Positions 1-12,988 are shown, counted from the stretch's first letter. The stretch is 64,000 nucleotides of DNA from Macrobrachium rosenbergii (GCF_040412425.1 NC_089777.1:39038537-39102536); one strand, 5' to 3'. The notes: generated from the sequence alone by a model not told the origin. Program-made: numbers and translations.

Positions 1-102
1 AACGCAATTGTAAGCTAAAACTCTTACATTTTAGTAATATTCAATCATTTACCTTCATTTTGCAACAAATTGGAAGTGTCTAGCACAATATTTCGATTTA
101 TG

Positions 103-136
<34 letters not shown>

Positions 137-507
137 TTTTCCTTATGTCCGCGTGGTAACTCGGCCGAAAATTTCAGAAATTCTTTCGTCATTTTGTCGT
201 AATTTTTGCAATGTTTTATATTAGCCGTTACATAAAGTTTTATATATGAAAATATGCGCAATTTCATGTATAATAAAACAAAATACAACCCATGGTTGTA
301 GCTTTTATCAGTTTGGAAATATTTTCATATAAATCACGATAACTGCCAAAATTTCAACCTTCGGTCAACTTCGACTCGACCGAAATGGTAAAAAAACGCA
401 ATTGTAAGCTAAAACTCTTACATTTCAGTAATATTCAATCATTTACCTTCATTTTGCAACAAATTGGAAGTCTCTAGCACAATATTTCGATTTATGGTGA
501 ATTTTTG

Positions 508-542
<35 letters not shown>

Positions 543-1718
543 TTACGTCCAGCAGAAATTCTTTTCGTCATGTTCTCGTAATGTTTGCACCGTTTTATAT
601 TAGTCATTACATAAAGTTTTATATATGGAAATGTGCGCAATTTCATGTAGAATACAACAGAAAATAACTCATGGTTGTAGCTTTTATCAGTTTTGAAATA
701 TTTTCACATAAATCACGATAACTGCCAAAATTTCAACCTTCGGTCAACTTTAACTCGACCGAAATGGTAAAAAAATACAATTATAAGCTAAAACTCTTAC
801 ATTCTAGTAATATTCAATCATTTACCTTCATTTTGCAACAAACTGGAAGTCTCTAGCACAATATTTCGATTTATGGTGAATTTCTAAAAAAAATTTCCTC
901 ATACGTATCTGCGCGTAACTCGGCCGAACATCTCAGAAATTCTTTTCACACGTTGTCGTAATGTTTGCATCGTTTTACATTAGTCGTTACATAAACTTTT
1001 ATATATGAAAATGTGCGCAATTTCATGTAGAATACAAAAGAAAATAAACTCATGGTTGTAGCTTTTATTAGTTTTGAAATATTTTCATATAAATTACGAT
1101 AAATAGAAAAAATTTGACCTTCGGTCAACTTTAACTCGACCGAAATGGTCGAAAACTGCAATTGTAAGCTAAAACACTTACAGTCTAGTAATATTCAATC
1201 AATTAGCTTCATTTTTCAACAAACGGGAAGTCTCTAGTACAATATTTCGATTTATGGTGAATTTTGAAAAAACATTTTTTACGTCCGCCACTACGCTACT
1301 AATTCATGCATCATTTTGTGATAATATTTTCTCTGTGTTGCTTTGATCGTTTTACAATTTGTTATGTACCAAAATCATCGCAATTTAGTGTACAATACAA
1401 AGAAAAAAAAGTAACCCGTTAGCTTTAACCGTTTTGCTCACAGCGCGATTTGTATAAAATTATATATGAAAATTTTTTTTTGCGCTGTCATATATTTCAA
1501 TATTTATATATGATAATGATATTTTTTCATTTCTGATGATTGCATACTAAACTTCAGGCAATGACAAAAAAGGAGCCAAAAATGAACTCTTAATCTTAAA
1601 AACTAAGCGTGCTGTGATTTTTTGAAAAAACTTTTTTTCCGCTTCGGTGCTAACTCCCGAACGCTGCCGGCATACAGGAGACGTTTTTGTAAATAGAGGC
1701 TTGGCGTTAGAGGGTTAA
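1..1718. mobile_element. piggyBac-like non-autonomous element, copy 1 (cut by window start)
   Basis: AT-rich repeat that matches 4523-6579 through most of its length and ends in GGCGTTAGAGGGTTAA at 1703-1718, the same right end as the other copy. Inside are about 4.5 degenerate tandem units of roughly 385 bp, each with the landmarks CTTCGGTCAACTTTGACTCG, TTACATTCTAGTAATATTCA and ATAAAGTTTTATATATG. Two units carry long poly-A tracts (about 104-134 and 508-539). No transposase frame is present. TTAA ends with CCCT/AGGG termini are what piggyBac elements make; the assignment rests on that and on the complete second copy. Confidence 0.65.
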
Positions 1719-2162
1719 GCTTTCTTTGATTATGCTGACTGTCTTTCACATATTCCATTGCTCCAAGGAGATTCAGATGCTGTGGCCAATACTTTAATAT
1801 TCCATGTTTCTGCTATCCTCTTCACTTTTTCATTTTGAAATTCTCCCCGTTGTCTGACAATATTTTAGAAGGCGCTCTAAATATAGCAAACCACCCACCA
1901 AAAATGTTTTTATGATAGCTTCTGGTTTCTTGTCTTTTATCCAAAAAGCCTGACAATACGTCGTTGCCATATCTACCATTACCAAGAATTTTCTCTCTTC
2001 TATCTCTCCCACATACATTGCTACAACTTCATTAAATGTTTTACTCCAAGAAAATCCCACTACTGGTTTAGCTGGGTTTCTTTTGTATCTTTTACATAAC
2101 TCACAACTTGCAATTAAGTCTGTTAGTAACCTTTGCATTTCCTCTTTTTCTTTCTCACTCAA
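1719..2162 (-). pseudogene. retrotransposon integrase remnant
   Basis: The frame 1830-2162 contains a CELCKRYKRNPAKPVVG zinc-binding tail followed by FNEVVAMYVGE and FLVMVDMATTYCQAFWI, the start of an RNase H-fold integrase core; the first catalytic Asp appears replaced by Tyr in MYVGE. Frames further down give LSDNGENF (second Asp) and ESPWSNGICERQ (catalytic Glu region). Catalytic pieces lie in different frames, so it is not functional. The core is cut close to the boundary at 1718. Confidence 0.6.
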
Positions 2163-2262
2163 ACATCACTCCTCCGTGCTGCTTCTGTTAGCTTTCATAT
2201 TTTATCTCCACTTCCGTGACCAAATTGCAAACGTAGCTTCATCATTGCACCTTTAATTTCCC

Positions 2263-2730
2263 TTAGACTCTTTCCCTTACCTTCCCTCCCTCCAGTAACA
2301 ATTCTTCTTCTACCTTCCTCCTCAAAATTGGTATTCTTAAGTGGCCCTGTTTGTCTTCTCTTAACTTTACCTTCATTTCCCCTAATACTTCTATTTTAAC
2401 ACAATTATCTTTTAAATTTATAGTCATACCCATTTTACTCATGGTTTTCTTACCTATTAACCATGGCACATCACCCTGCAAATTTTGGTCTTCAAATACA
2501 ACTTTTTGCTTTTCAATATCACTGGTATTTCCATTATTCCTTTTGCCTTATATGATGACTCACCAAAATTAAATACTTTATTAGACTCTTTCTTAGTATC
2601 ATTCATTCTCCTCAACTCTTCCTGATTCAAACCTAGGACAATGCGTGCTAGTCACAATTCCCCACAAACTGTCGATTTACATCCTGTGTCTAAAACTGCA
2701 TCAACCTCCTCACAAGATTCTTCCTCTATT
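2263..2730 (-). pseudogene. retrotransposon aspartic protease remnant
   Basis: At about 2660-2720 the minus strand reads EEVDAVLDTGCKSTVCGEL, which contains the D-T-G active site typical of retroelement proteases. The following open frame, 2263-2481, includes DVPWLIGKKTMSKMGM, resembling the C-terminal part of such proteases. Stops and a frameshift separate the two pieces. The protease would cleave the gag-pol polyprotein. It lies directly upstream of the integrase remnant. Confidence 0.6.
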
Positions 2731-2789
2731 TTACTAACTTCTCCTATATAAACTTTTTCTTCTTGTCCAGTTTCTGATTTCTTTTTATT

Positions 2790-3546
2790 TTACAAATTCT
2801 GAGGACAATCTCTAGTCCAACGCCATTCTGATTTGCATATTGCACACAATGTTACTTTCCCTTCTCTACTTTTAAGACTTCTTTCACCTCTACCTTGATT
2901 CCCTTCTCCCCGATATCTTTGGTTTTCCCTCCCTCTCCCGAAATTCGCATAGCCTTCTGATCCCAACCATTCCTCCTCCTCTTTATTCCCTAACCCCTCA
3001 AATATTCTTTTCATTATCTGCGACACTGTTTTATATTCCAACTTTCCTTGACCACAAGCTCCTAATACCATTTTGTTTTGATTTTCTATGAAAATCTTTT
3101 GCTTCCCCTTCAAGCATGCTTTTCCTTATCGCCCTACTACACTCTGCCTTTTCATACCTAATTATAAAATCTCTCATCTTTTCACTAGATTCTCTTTCTA
3201 TTTTAAAATAGTTTTTCATTTTACTGTAATTTTCCATTAGCGTATCTTCTGGATATACTTCACTTAGTTTGGACAGGATTATCTCTGAATCCTCTTTATC
3301 CTTAAGTTCATCTCTATCTATTGCTTCTGTTACTTCTAAAGCTTTTCCTTTTAATCTCATTCTTATCTCTATCCCAGGATATTTCACTTCTTCTCCACAC
3401 ACCACAAGCCAATCTTCGACTTGTCCTCTCCATCCTTTATAATTGCCCAGTGTCCCACTAAATCTCGGATAGTCTCTTCTCCATTTCATCTTCCAGAGTT
3501 TACCATCGGATCCGTCCATTTTTAACCAACCCTGCCCTGCTACCAC
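2790..3546 (-). pseudogene. retrotransposon gag-like frame with zinc-knuckle-like tail
   Basis: Two overlapping frames (3031-3546 and 2790-3113) form one gag-like protein split by a frameshift. The first has YPRFSG followed by YKGWRGQVEDW, a pattern common at the start of retrotransposon capsid domains. The second is rich in Arg and Gly and ends in CAICKSEWRWTRDCPQNL, which keeps three cysteines of a CCHC knuckle but lacks the expected Gly-His pair. The role would be RNA packaging in virus-like particles. Family-level assignment is inferred from motif and order only. Confidence 0.6.
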
Positions 3547-3560
3547 TTAAAACTTTTTCT

Positions 3561-4522
3561 AGTCTAACCCGTCCAAAAATGCTACAATTATGCAATCCAC
3601 CCACCTGTGCATATTGTTCTTCTTTTATAATCCAGCTTATGACTACAAAAAACCACAAAACAGACTTACAACCAAAAATTGACAACTTAACCATCACAGA
3701 GCTCTCTCTACCGCACCACAGTCTTTTCATCCCTCCTGCCTACATTGTTTGCATTTTGCTGCCTCCTGCCATTTGTTGTCCTATGACGTCACAACACGAA
3801 TGAATACCTCTAAATACAAAGAATGTTTTGCTATAAAAACATCTTATAAAAATTAAACGTGCTTTTTATACATTTCATAATGCCCATACTTTACTAATGC
3901 AGAAAATAAAAATAAGATAATAATGATTAAACCTCTAAAACTGATATATAATCAACTTTAACTCACCTACTTAACACCATTAATTACCTTGTTACCAAGC
4001 TTCAATGACAAAAGCAGCTGTCACTGAAGGTTATCCATACAAAAGATGAACTGTATCCTTGTAAGAACAAAGTCAAGGGTGATTCTTTATGGTCACTGAT
4101 ATATCTAATTCTTCTGATATACATTCCAGTTGCTTTACACAATAACATTCATACCACTATGAAACTGCAAAGAAATCATCCTACTAAAAATGAGTTAACA
4201 TAACATGTATTTCAATTCCAGTTCTCCCTTTATTCTCAAGTATCCCCCCTAGAGTAAAATAAAGTTAAAATTATTTGTAGACAATGACTAATTTTGCCAA
4301 AATTAACCCAACATTCCCAGCTTTTATATGACACTGGACAGACAACAATGAAAATATTTTACATACAGCATGGCGAGGCAAATACAAGTTACTTTCCTAA
4401 GTAGCTATGAATGTTAAGTAGCTATGAATGTTAAGTAGCTATGAATGTAGAGTAAAACTTAAAAACTTACAATTAAGGACTGAATGTTATTTCATGAGTA
4501 ATACTATAAAATAACCACTCTC
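3561..4522. other. unclassified intergenic or intronic DNA with a short minisatellite
   Basis: No coding exon, RNA gene or transposon end was recognised here. A 17-bp tandem repeat with unit TAAGTAGCTATGAATGT occurs three times at 4398-4449. Because the IQGAP exons end at 6771 on this side and the next expected exon was not found, the stretch is probably intron or 3' flank of that gene. Confidence 0.4.
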
Positions 4523-5380
4523 TTAACCCTTAAACGCCGACTGGACGTATCATACGTCGACTAAAATTGTCTGTTGGGTGCCGAGTGGACGTACCGTACG
4601 TCGACTACAAAAAATTTCAACCTTCGGTCAACTTTGACTCGACTGAAATGGTCGAAAAACACAATTGTAAGCTAAAACTCTTACATTCTAGTAATATTCA
4701 ATCATTTACCTTCATTTTGCAACAAATTGGAAGTCTCTAGCACAGAATTTGTCACTTTGTCGTAATTTTTGCACTGTTTTATATTAGCTGTTACATAAAG
4801 TTTTATATATGAAAATGTGCACAATTTCATGTAAAATACAGCAAAATACAACCCATGGTTGTAGCTTTTATCAGTTTGGAAACATTTTCATATAAATCAC
4901 GATAACTGCCAAAATTTCAACCTTCAGTCAACTTTGACTCGACCGAAATGGTAAAAAAACGCAATTGTAAGCTAAAAATCTTACATTCTAGTAATATTCA
5001 ATCATTTACCTTCATTTTCCAACAAACTGGAAGTCTCTAGCACAATATTTCGATTAATGGTGAATTTTTGAAAAAAACTTTTTCCTTACGTCCGCGCCAG
5101 AAATTCTTTCGTCATGTTCTCGTAATGTTTGCACCGTTTTATATTAGTCGTTACATAAAGTTTTATATATGGAAATGTCGTTATTTCATGTAGAATACAA
5201 CAGAAAATAACTCATATTGTAGCTTTTATCAGTTTTGAAATATTTTCATATAAATCACGATAACTGCAAAATTTCAACCTTCGGTCAAATTTAACTCGAC
5301 GAAATGGTACAAAAACGCAATTATAAGCTAAAACTCTTACATTCAATCATGAATTTTGCAACAAACTCTCTACATTTTCG

Positions 5381-5425
<45 letters not shown>

Positions 5426-6579
5426 TCAAACATCTCAGAAATTCTTTATTATTGTAATGTTTGCATCGTTTTACATTAGTCATTACATAAACTTTTATAT
5501 GAAAATGTTTTCATGTAGAATACAACAGAAAATAACTCAAGGTTGTAGCTTTTATCAGTTTTGAAATATTTTCACATAAATCACGATAACTTTTCAACCT
5601 TCGGTCAACTTTAACTTGACCGAAATGGTCAAAAAACGTAATTGTAAGCTAAAACTCTTACATTCTAGTAATATTCAATTATTTACCTTCATTTTGCAAT
5701 AAATTGGAAGTCTTTAGCACAATATTTCGATTTATGGTGAATTTTTTGAAAAAACATTTTCCTTACGTCCATGTAACTCGGCCGAACATCTCAGAAATTC
5801 TTTTCCACATTGTCGTAATGTTTGCACCGTTTTATATTAGTCGTTACATAAACTTTTATATATGAAAATGTGTGCAATTTCATGTAGAATACAACAGAAA
5901 ATAACTCATGGTTGTAGCTTTTATCAGTTTTGAAATATTTTCATATAAATCACGATAAATAGAAAAAATTCGACTTTTAGTCAACTTTAACTCGACCGAA
6001 ATGGTCGAAAACTGCAATTGTAAGCTAAAACACTTACAGTCTAGTAATATTCAATCAATTAGCTTCATTTTTCAACAAATGGGAAGTCTCTAGGACAATA
6101 TTTCGATTTATGGTGAATTTTTGAAAAAAACATTTTTTTACGTCCGCCCGTTACGAATTCATGCATCATTTTGTGATAATATTTTATCTGTGTTGCTTTG
6201 ATCGTTTTACAATTTGTTATATACCAAAATCATCGCAATTTAGTATACAATACAAAGAAAAAAAATAACCCGTTAGCTTTAACCGTTTTGCTCACAGCGC
6301 GATTTGTATAAAATTATATATGAAAATTTTTTTTTGCGCTGTCATATATTTCAATATAGATTTATATATGATAAAGATATTTTTTTTCATTTCTGATGGT
6401 TGCATACTAAACTTCAGGCAATGACAAAAAAAGGAGCCACAAATGAACTCTTAATCTTAAAAACTAAGCGTGCTGTGATTTTTTGAAAAAAACTTTTTTC
6501 CGCTTCGGCACTAACTCCCGAACGCCGCCGGCATACGGGAGACGTTTTTGTAAATAGAGGCTCGGCGTTAGAGGGTTAA
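4523..6579. mobile_element. piggyBac-like non-autonomous element, copy 2 (complete, 2.06 kb)
   Basis: Starts TTAACCCTTAAACGCCGA and ends TCGGCGTTAGAGGGTTAA, giving inverted ends (CCCTNNAACGCCGA) flanked by TTAA, the target and duplication used by piggyBac transposases. The interior holds about five degenerate units of roughly 385 bp shared with copy 1, one with a poly-A tract of nearly 40 at about 5384-5422. The left end also has two imperfect copies of a GACTGGACGTA-type motif around ACGTCGACTA. No transposase frame is visible, so it would depend on a transposase supplied elsewhere. Confidence 0.7.
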
Positions 6580-6770
6580 CATATTCACCAACTATACTTA
6601 CCCTGTTACACTGTATGACCTATTAGAAACACCTTGAAGAATACCATATTCATCAACTATACTTATCCTGTTATACTTTATGACCTATTAGAAACACCGT
6701 GAAGGATATACCAGTAATCACCAACCAGCCAAACTCAACATATTTCTTACATCATAATATTACAGCTTAC

Positions 6771-6927
6771 CATTCTCCTTGCTACTTTGTGCTGTCTTTG
6801 GTTAACAATATCTCCTGCAATAGCAGTAAGCAGTGCCTGGTAGCTGTCAGCCCTTGACACCAATGCTTGATTTTCCAGACGGCGAAGATTGTGACTAAGA
6901 CGGGTTTTTACTTCATGCAGGCTATGC
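6771..6927 (-). CDS. IQGAP: IQGAP-family protein, exon (RasGAP C-terminal region)
   Basis: Minus-strand exon of 157 bp. The acceptor side reads tttctttacag before GCATAGCC and the donor is ATG|gtaagc. Translated in the phase left by the preceding exon it gives 52 residues beginning HSLHEVKTRLSHNLRRLE and ending DIVNQRQHKVARRM. This corresponds to the IQGAP segment reading roughly LTLQEKKEKI...YQELINDIARDIRNQRR in vertebrate proteins, the start of the RasGAP C-terminal domain. IQGAPs are cytoplasmic scaffolds that bind active Cdc42/Rac, actin and calmodulin. The exon ends in phase 0. The next exon was not found in the window. Confidence 0.85.
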
Positions 6928-7527
6928 CTGTAAAGAAATAAAATTGTAAATTACTATGGTAAATCTTTCTACTGTATATGGTTTCCTTGGGGTTTGGAGT
7001 GTCTTCAAGTTAAGGTTTAGCCTAAGACAGATGTTTGTTGACCCCAATTTCATAATGTAATTCTTTATACACTATATATAAAAAACCCTGAAGTTTGTAC
7101 AATGACTTGTTTACACTTAACACAATGGAAAATATGATATAGTAGATATAGTGGAAAGCAAAGAATTAATTAAAAAGGTTGCATGTGTACAGAAACACAA
7201 AGGATGTACATAATGTTTTATCCTGCACACACATTGTCAACACAACAAAAACAAGATTTAATACAGAACACAGAGGACACTTGGAAGACCCATTACAGAT
7301 GACATAAAACAGTACAGTATATGAAAAACAATAAGGTGGCCTTCATATCTTGCTCCTCATTCAAGTAGCTTCTCATCCCCCCTCTAACTAGATCATACAT
7401 AAATGACTGGCATCCACTTCTGACCAGCACATCATCTAATGTTTTAATGCCAGTTTTCCGCTGATGGGGTTACAATGAGAAATGAGATCTCTCCACTTCT
7501 AGGTCTAGGTCTTTGTCTGTTCCTTAT
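6928..7527. other. intron sequence without recognised feature
   Basis: Intron of the IQGAP gene between exons 11765-11959 and 6771-6927, on the acceptor side. I see no open frame, transposon end or long repeat here; the sequence is AT-rich. Confidence 0.5.
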
Positions 7528-7611
7528 TACAGGCAGCAATGTCAGAACAAAGTTAAACCAGATACCTTTACATGTGGTTTCATTTTGTTCTGACATTGCT
7601 GCCTATAATGA
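7528..7611. repeat. inverted repeat (hairpin, 22-bp arms)
   Basis: CAGGCAGCAATGTCAGAACA near 7535 is repeated in inverted orientation as TGTTCTGACATTGCTGCCTA near 7590, separated by about 35 bases. It sits just before the recognisable start of the Penelope element and may belong to its terminal region. Confidence 0.6.
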
Positions 7612-7938
7612 AGCGACTCATTCCAACAGACTTTCCTGAAAGTTAAATAACTTGATAAATAATAGCGCTTGGAACAATACTGAGCAACAAGATAAAGTTT
7701 TAAATTTATCTAACACCCCCTTTACCGTAAACCAACACTTAGTCTTAATCCTTGGTTTCCCAGCCCGAGAAGAACCATAAAAGGGTTCAGAGGTCTAGTT
7801 AAACAAATCATTTATAACTAACTATCCTTTGCCCTCGTGCCAGACCGGAAAAATAATCTAGATTTTATAGTTGCTTTTGACAAATTCATCTGATAAAAAT
7901 TACAGCCGAGAAGATATGTTTAAAAGGCATTTTACTAA

Positions 7939-9050
7939 ATGCATTGGCTGACTTTAACAAGAAATACTCTGTCCCCCTGTAGATTTATGAGAGCCATCCC
8001 CTCGCTACAAAAATTATGTGTTATAATAAGTAGATCTGACAAAGATGGCAAAACCGTGATCATGGACAAAGACTTTTACCTCAACAAAATCGACCAACTC
8101 CTTAGTGACACAAACACTTATGACAAACTAACGAAAAACCCCCTCCAAAACGTCCCCACAGAATTTTTTTCAGAAAAGTAAGATTAAGTGGCAAAAACAA
8201 AAAGAACATTGAATTGGAGAACTTAAAATCATTAACTCAAAGCTACATTACTTTTATATCATTCCCAAAACTCAAAGATAATCTTCCATTCAAACCTATT
8301 ATCTCATGTGCCAGAGCTTCCAACTATAAAATTTCTAAGTGGTCAAGCCGGCCTCCTTTCCTGATTCTTATGCACATTTTCTCTCAGTCACATTCAACAT
8401 TCTGAGGATTTCTGTCACAAATTCAAAGAAGCACATATACCACTTCACAACATAAAACTTTTAAGTTTACATGTAGATTACCTATTCACAAAGTACCAGT
8501 AAAGGACATTCTACAGTTTTTGAGAGAAAAATTAGCCCTCTATTCAGATCATTCCACTAGCCATAGATAAAATAATAAAGTTAGCTGAATTATGTGTATC
8601 AAATAACATCTTTCCATTCTGGGAGTCATTCTATAAACAAAAATTCAGGTGCAGCATGGGCAGCCCTCTAAGCCCTGTTTTAGCCAATCTATATATGGAA
8701 TATTTTGAAACTATAATAATAAATGCAATAAAACCTAAAGACATGCATGCTGTGGATGAGATATGTAGATGATATCCTAACATTTTGGGTTAATAGGTGG
8801 AGCAATTTCAAAGAATTTCTTTCAAAATGGAAACAGCCAATAAAATTTTTCTTGATATTTCAATAATTAGACACGACAGAATACAAACTAACCATACACA
8901 GAAACCAACATTTTCACTTTCACAACTTCACTATTTTACTTATCATGACATTTCTATCAAGATTGGCATAGCAAGCAATTTATTCTAAAGAGCCTTATGG
9001 ATTTACTCCCTGGATTTCCTGGAAAAGGAAATTGAACTAATAAATAAGCA
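7939..9050 (+). pseudogene. Penelope-type reverse transcriptase (disrupted)
   Basis: The reverse transcriptase is broken into at least four short frames (7939-8181, 8214-8405, 8797-8988 and pieces between). SDKDGKTVIMDKDFYLNKID marks the N-terminal palm region and YVDD the catalytic metal-binding pair near 8760. The same stretches in minus orientation at 18817-19860 allow frame-by-frame comparison. The enzyme would copy element RNA at a nicked target. It cannot be made from this copy. Confidence 0.75.
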
Positions 9051-9282
9051 GCTGTCATCTTTAAAGTACCCTGACCTATTGAGAAAGCGATCGATAAAAC
9101 TAACAATCTTCTACCATCCCCCTTAAAACAAGACTAGAGAGATGCCCAACAATAAAATCAAAATCCCACAACAGGACAGGATTAAGCCACTGACAAAGAC
9201 ACTTGGAAACTCTAACCCTTTTGGTATTACCTACCCAAAACCTTGATTAGTGTCCAACAAAAGCCAGTCCCCAAAAACACAG

Positions 9283-9560
9283 GAGTATACAACATCCCCT
9301 GCCTTGACTGTGATCAATCCTACATCGGTTTCACTGGTAAATCACTCCCCAGAGATTAATAAAACAAACGTTCAGTAAGGTATGGCCAACAGAGCCCAGC
9401 TATTTTTAACCACATAAATAACCATAATCACAGAATAAACTGGAATTTGTCATGCACAATTTATAGCAGCAATTGTCGGTTCAATAGCCATATGGTAAAA
9501 TCAGCACTGATTAAACAAAGAAATACGATGAACCTCTCAAAAGGAGCTTTGGATTCAGAT
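9283..9560 (+). pseudogene. Penelope GIY-YIG endonuclease (disrupted)
   Basis: Reads TGVYNIPCLDCDQSYIGFTGKSLP, with the GVY and YIG halves of the GIY-YIG motif and a CxxC pair between them, then loses frame. The better preserved relative at 20724-21050 continues RL..HKRSVRYGQ, supplying the expected Arg and His. In Penelope elements this domain nicks target DNA. Confidence 0.75.
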
Positions 9561-9683
9561 ATATAGATAAAATCTTCCTCCAACCAACGATTAAGAAGCT
9601 GTCAAATGGAGTGATATAACGGCTGACCTCTGGAATTTTGGTATAAATACCGTTTTTCGGTAACTCTCTTCTCATTCACTTCC

Positions 9684-9722
9684 TGCCTGAAGAGGGAGAC
9701 AGTTGCTGTCTGAATTTATAGC
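9684..9722 (+). ncRNA. possible hammerhead-like ribozyme core of the Penelope element
   Basis: CTGAAGAGGGAGACAG-TTG-CTGTCTGAATTTATAGC fits CUGANGA, a 6-bp stem (AGACAG/CUGUCU) and a degenerate GAA(A) strand. Penelope-like elements are known to carry hammerhead motifs near their ends, and the related copy near 21118 has CTGAGGA...GAAATATAGC. I could not identify the third helix or the cleavage site, so this is only a candidate. Confidence 0.3.
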
Positions 9723-9798
9723 ATGAACTTTCAACATTTTGGCATTTTTTTTATCGGCTACTTTTATTAGATGGAATTTATTTATATAGTCTCATATA

Positions 9799-9940
<142 letters not shown>

Positions 9941-9954
9941 CTACAGGCCACTTT

Positions 9955-10325
9955 TATCAGATACACATGCAATTGTAACAGCTACAATGACCCCTTAACT
10001 TCTCGAGTTCCTCAGCTTTTTTGGATACACTTGTCACTACAAAGCCTCAAGATCCAAGTGCAAGAAATATGAAGATGATATGATGTCTGGTAGCAGGAAA
10101 CGAACCCGGGTCCCATAATCCATGTCCTTCTCGTGGTCAGGTCGGCAACGTGAACCTGTTGTGATTATGGGACCCGGGTTTGTTTCCTGATACCAGACAT
10201 CATAATAGCTTCATATTTCTTGCACCTGGATCTTAAGGTTTTTTAGTGACAAGTGTATCCAAAAAAGCACAAAGAATTTGAGAAGTGAAGTGGACATTGT
10301 GACTATTACAATTACATACAGACAC
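9955..10325. repeat. palindromic foldback element with tRNA-like centre
   Basis: The left arm (about 9960-10110) reads TTTTTTGGATACACTTGTCA, then AGATCCAAGTGCAAGAAATA; the right arm (about 10150-10320) carries the inverted copies with a few differences, such as TGACAAGTGTATCCAAAAAA. Arms are 150-170 bp. The middle contains GGTCAGGTCGGCAACGTG and, downstream, GGACCCGGGTTTGTTTCC, resembling A and B box promoter motifs of a tRNA-derived SINE. Microsatellites flank both sides. Confidence 0.65.
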
Positions 10326-11732
<1,407 letters not shown>

Positions 11733-11764
11733 AGAGAATTTTTTATTACAAAAATAAACAATAC

Positions 11765-11959
11765 CTGGTCTCCGAGAGGAAAGAATTCGATCTGTTCAAG
11801 GAAGTTTGATTCTGCTTGGCTCTGTGTTCCTGCTCTTTGCGCTTTTGTATAATGGTCCGGTACTTCTCTTCATGGTGAGATAGTGTTGGCCCAGTTGCTA
11901 GCTCTCCAACAGTGCAGCCATCTACACACTGCATTACATCCACTAGCAACTGTTTTGTC
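11765..11959 (-). CDS. IQGAP: IQGAP-family protein, exon (RasGAP C-terminal region linker)
   Basis: Minus-strand exon of 195 bp; acceptor ...catttgtag|GACAAAACAG and donor GAGACCAG|gtattg. It starts with the last base of an Arg codon and ends with two bases of another. Translation gives RTKQLLVDVMQCVDGCTVGE then LATGPTLSHHEEKYRTIIQK and a basic, polar stretch. It matches the IQGAP segment TKRLIVDVIRFQPGETLTEI...TPATSEQEAEHQ. The charged region (KRKEQEHRAKQNQ) is the likely linker before the terminal domain. Both neighbouring exons join in frame. Confidence 0.9.
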
Positions 11960-12203
11960 CTACAAATGAAACATATGTCAAGATAATCTTACCAACAAAG
12001 AGAAGTAAATTGCAAAAGACAGCAATTATATATATATTATATACAGTATATAGTCATACCCCGAACTTACGTGAGGTTAGGTTCCAGAACTCCGCGCAAG
12101 ACGAATTTTCATGTAAGTTTGGCACGGTCTCTAAAAATGCTAATAAATGCTTATTTTTAAAGTTTTTAACATTAAATATGATGCTAATCATGCTCCCAAA
12201 TTA

Positions 12204-12262
12204 TTAAGCTAACTTTTAAATGAAATTGAAGTTACTGTAATTTCATTTAAAAGTTAGCTTAA
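12204..12262. repeat. conserved near-perfect hairpin in the (GA)n element
   Basis: TTAAGCTAACTTTTAAATGA and its exact inverse TCATTTAAAAGTTAGCTTAA form 24-bp arms around a loop of about 11 bases (GAAGTTACTGT). The same hairpin recurs near 13035-13085, 23295-23352, 23948-24004, 53477-53534 and 54025-54077, and is split by a MITE near 45670-45966. Confidence 0.85.
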
Positions 12263-12532
12263 TATATTACCCTTAAAAAAAAAGAAGAAATAAATGGTTG
12301 ACATAAAAATAGAGAGTTGGAAGAGAATTTCTGTCTCCCCCCCGTCTGGCCGATCTATTTTTAGAAGTCTTCTCAACCTCTTTATAATAACTTCTTTATT
12401 TTGTCTCTTTCTCTTTGTTCTGAAATGCTTTTTCATGAACAAAGTTTTTTTTATTTGGAGACTAATACAACTATTAGTTATTATGTCTATGTTTTAGAAT
12501 GTATTTGCCACACTAGCGCATTTACAGTTCGT

Positions 12533-12627
<95 letters not shown>

Positions 12628-12676
12628 ACACGGTGTCCTTACTTATGAGAGTGAAACTATTTATCAATTATTATGG

Positions 12677-12746
<70 letters not shown>

Positions 12747-12807
12747 TGTCCTTACTTATGAGAGTGAAACTATTTATCAACTATTATGGAGGCAGAGAGA
12801 ATAACAC

Positions 12808-12861
<54 letters not shown>

Positions 12862-12904
12862 TTGTCCTTACTTGAAATATCAAGTTAAATTATCTATGAA
12901 TTAT

Positions 12905-12988
<84 letters not shown>

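Larger units (their letters stand above)
1719..3560 (-). mobile_element. degenerate LTR-type retrotransposon (gag-protease-integrase)
   Basis: Broken minus-strand reading frames give, in order, a gag domain, a zinc-knuckle-like tail, an aspartic protease motif and an integrase. I see no reverse transcriptase between protease and integrase. No LTRs were recognised. The low-coordinate side is cut where the piggyBac-like element ends at 1718. Protease followed directly by integrase is the Ty1/copia order; a Ty3-type element with an internal deletion is the alternative. Many stops and shifts mean the copy is dead. Confidence 0.65.
7630..9745 (+). mobile_element. Penelope-like retroelement, decayed near-full copy
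   Basis: Fragmentary plus-strand frames follow the layout of a GIY-YIG Penelope-like element: an N-terminal part (LNLSNTPFTVNQHLVL), SRSDKDGKTVIMDKDFY at about 8030-8080, the reverse transcriptase core RYVDDILTFW near 8756-8786, and a C-terminal endonuclease with CLDCDQSYIGFTGKSLP at about 9304-9351. Penelope elements insert by target-primed reverse transcription using this endonuclease. Numerous stops and frameshifts make this a fossil. Two related partial copies lie at 18715-20336 and 20337-21190. It ends close to a (TA)n tract. Confidence 0.8.

Noticed and set aside
3960..4040. Possible next IQGAP exon (GTAA donor-like at the left side of a short open stretch)
   Set aside because: Translation in the required phase has a stop and does not resemble the IQGAP C-terminal region.
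12401..12811. Arg-Glu repeat frames here and at 46405-46644
   Set aside because: They are (GA)n arrays inside TIR elements, not proteins.
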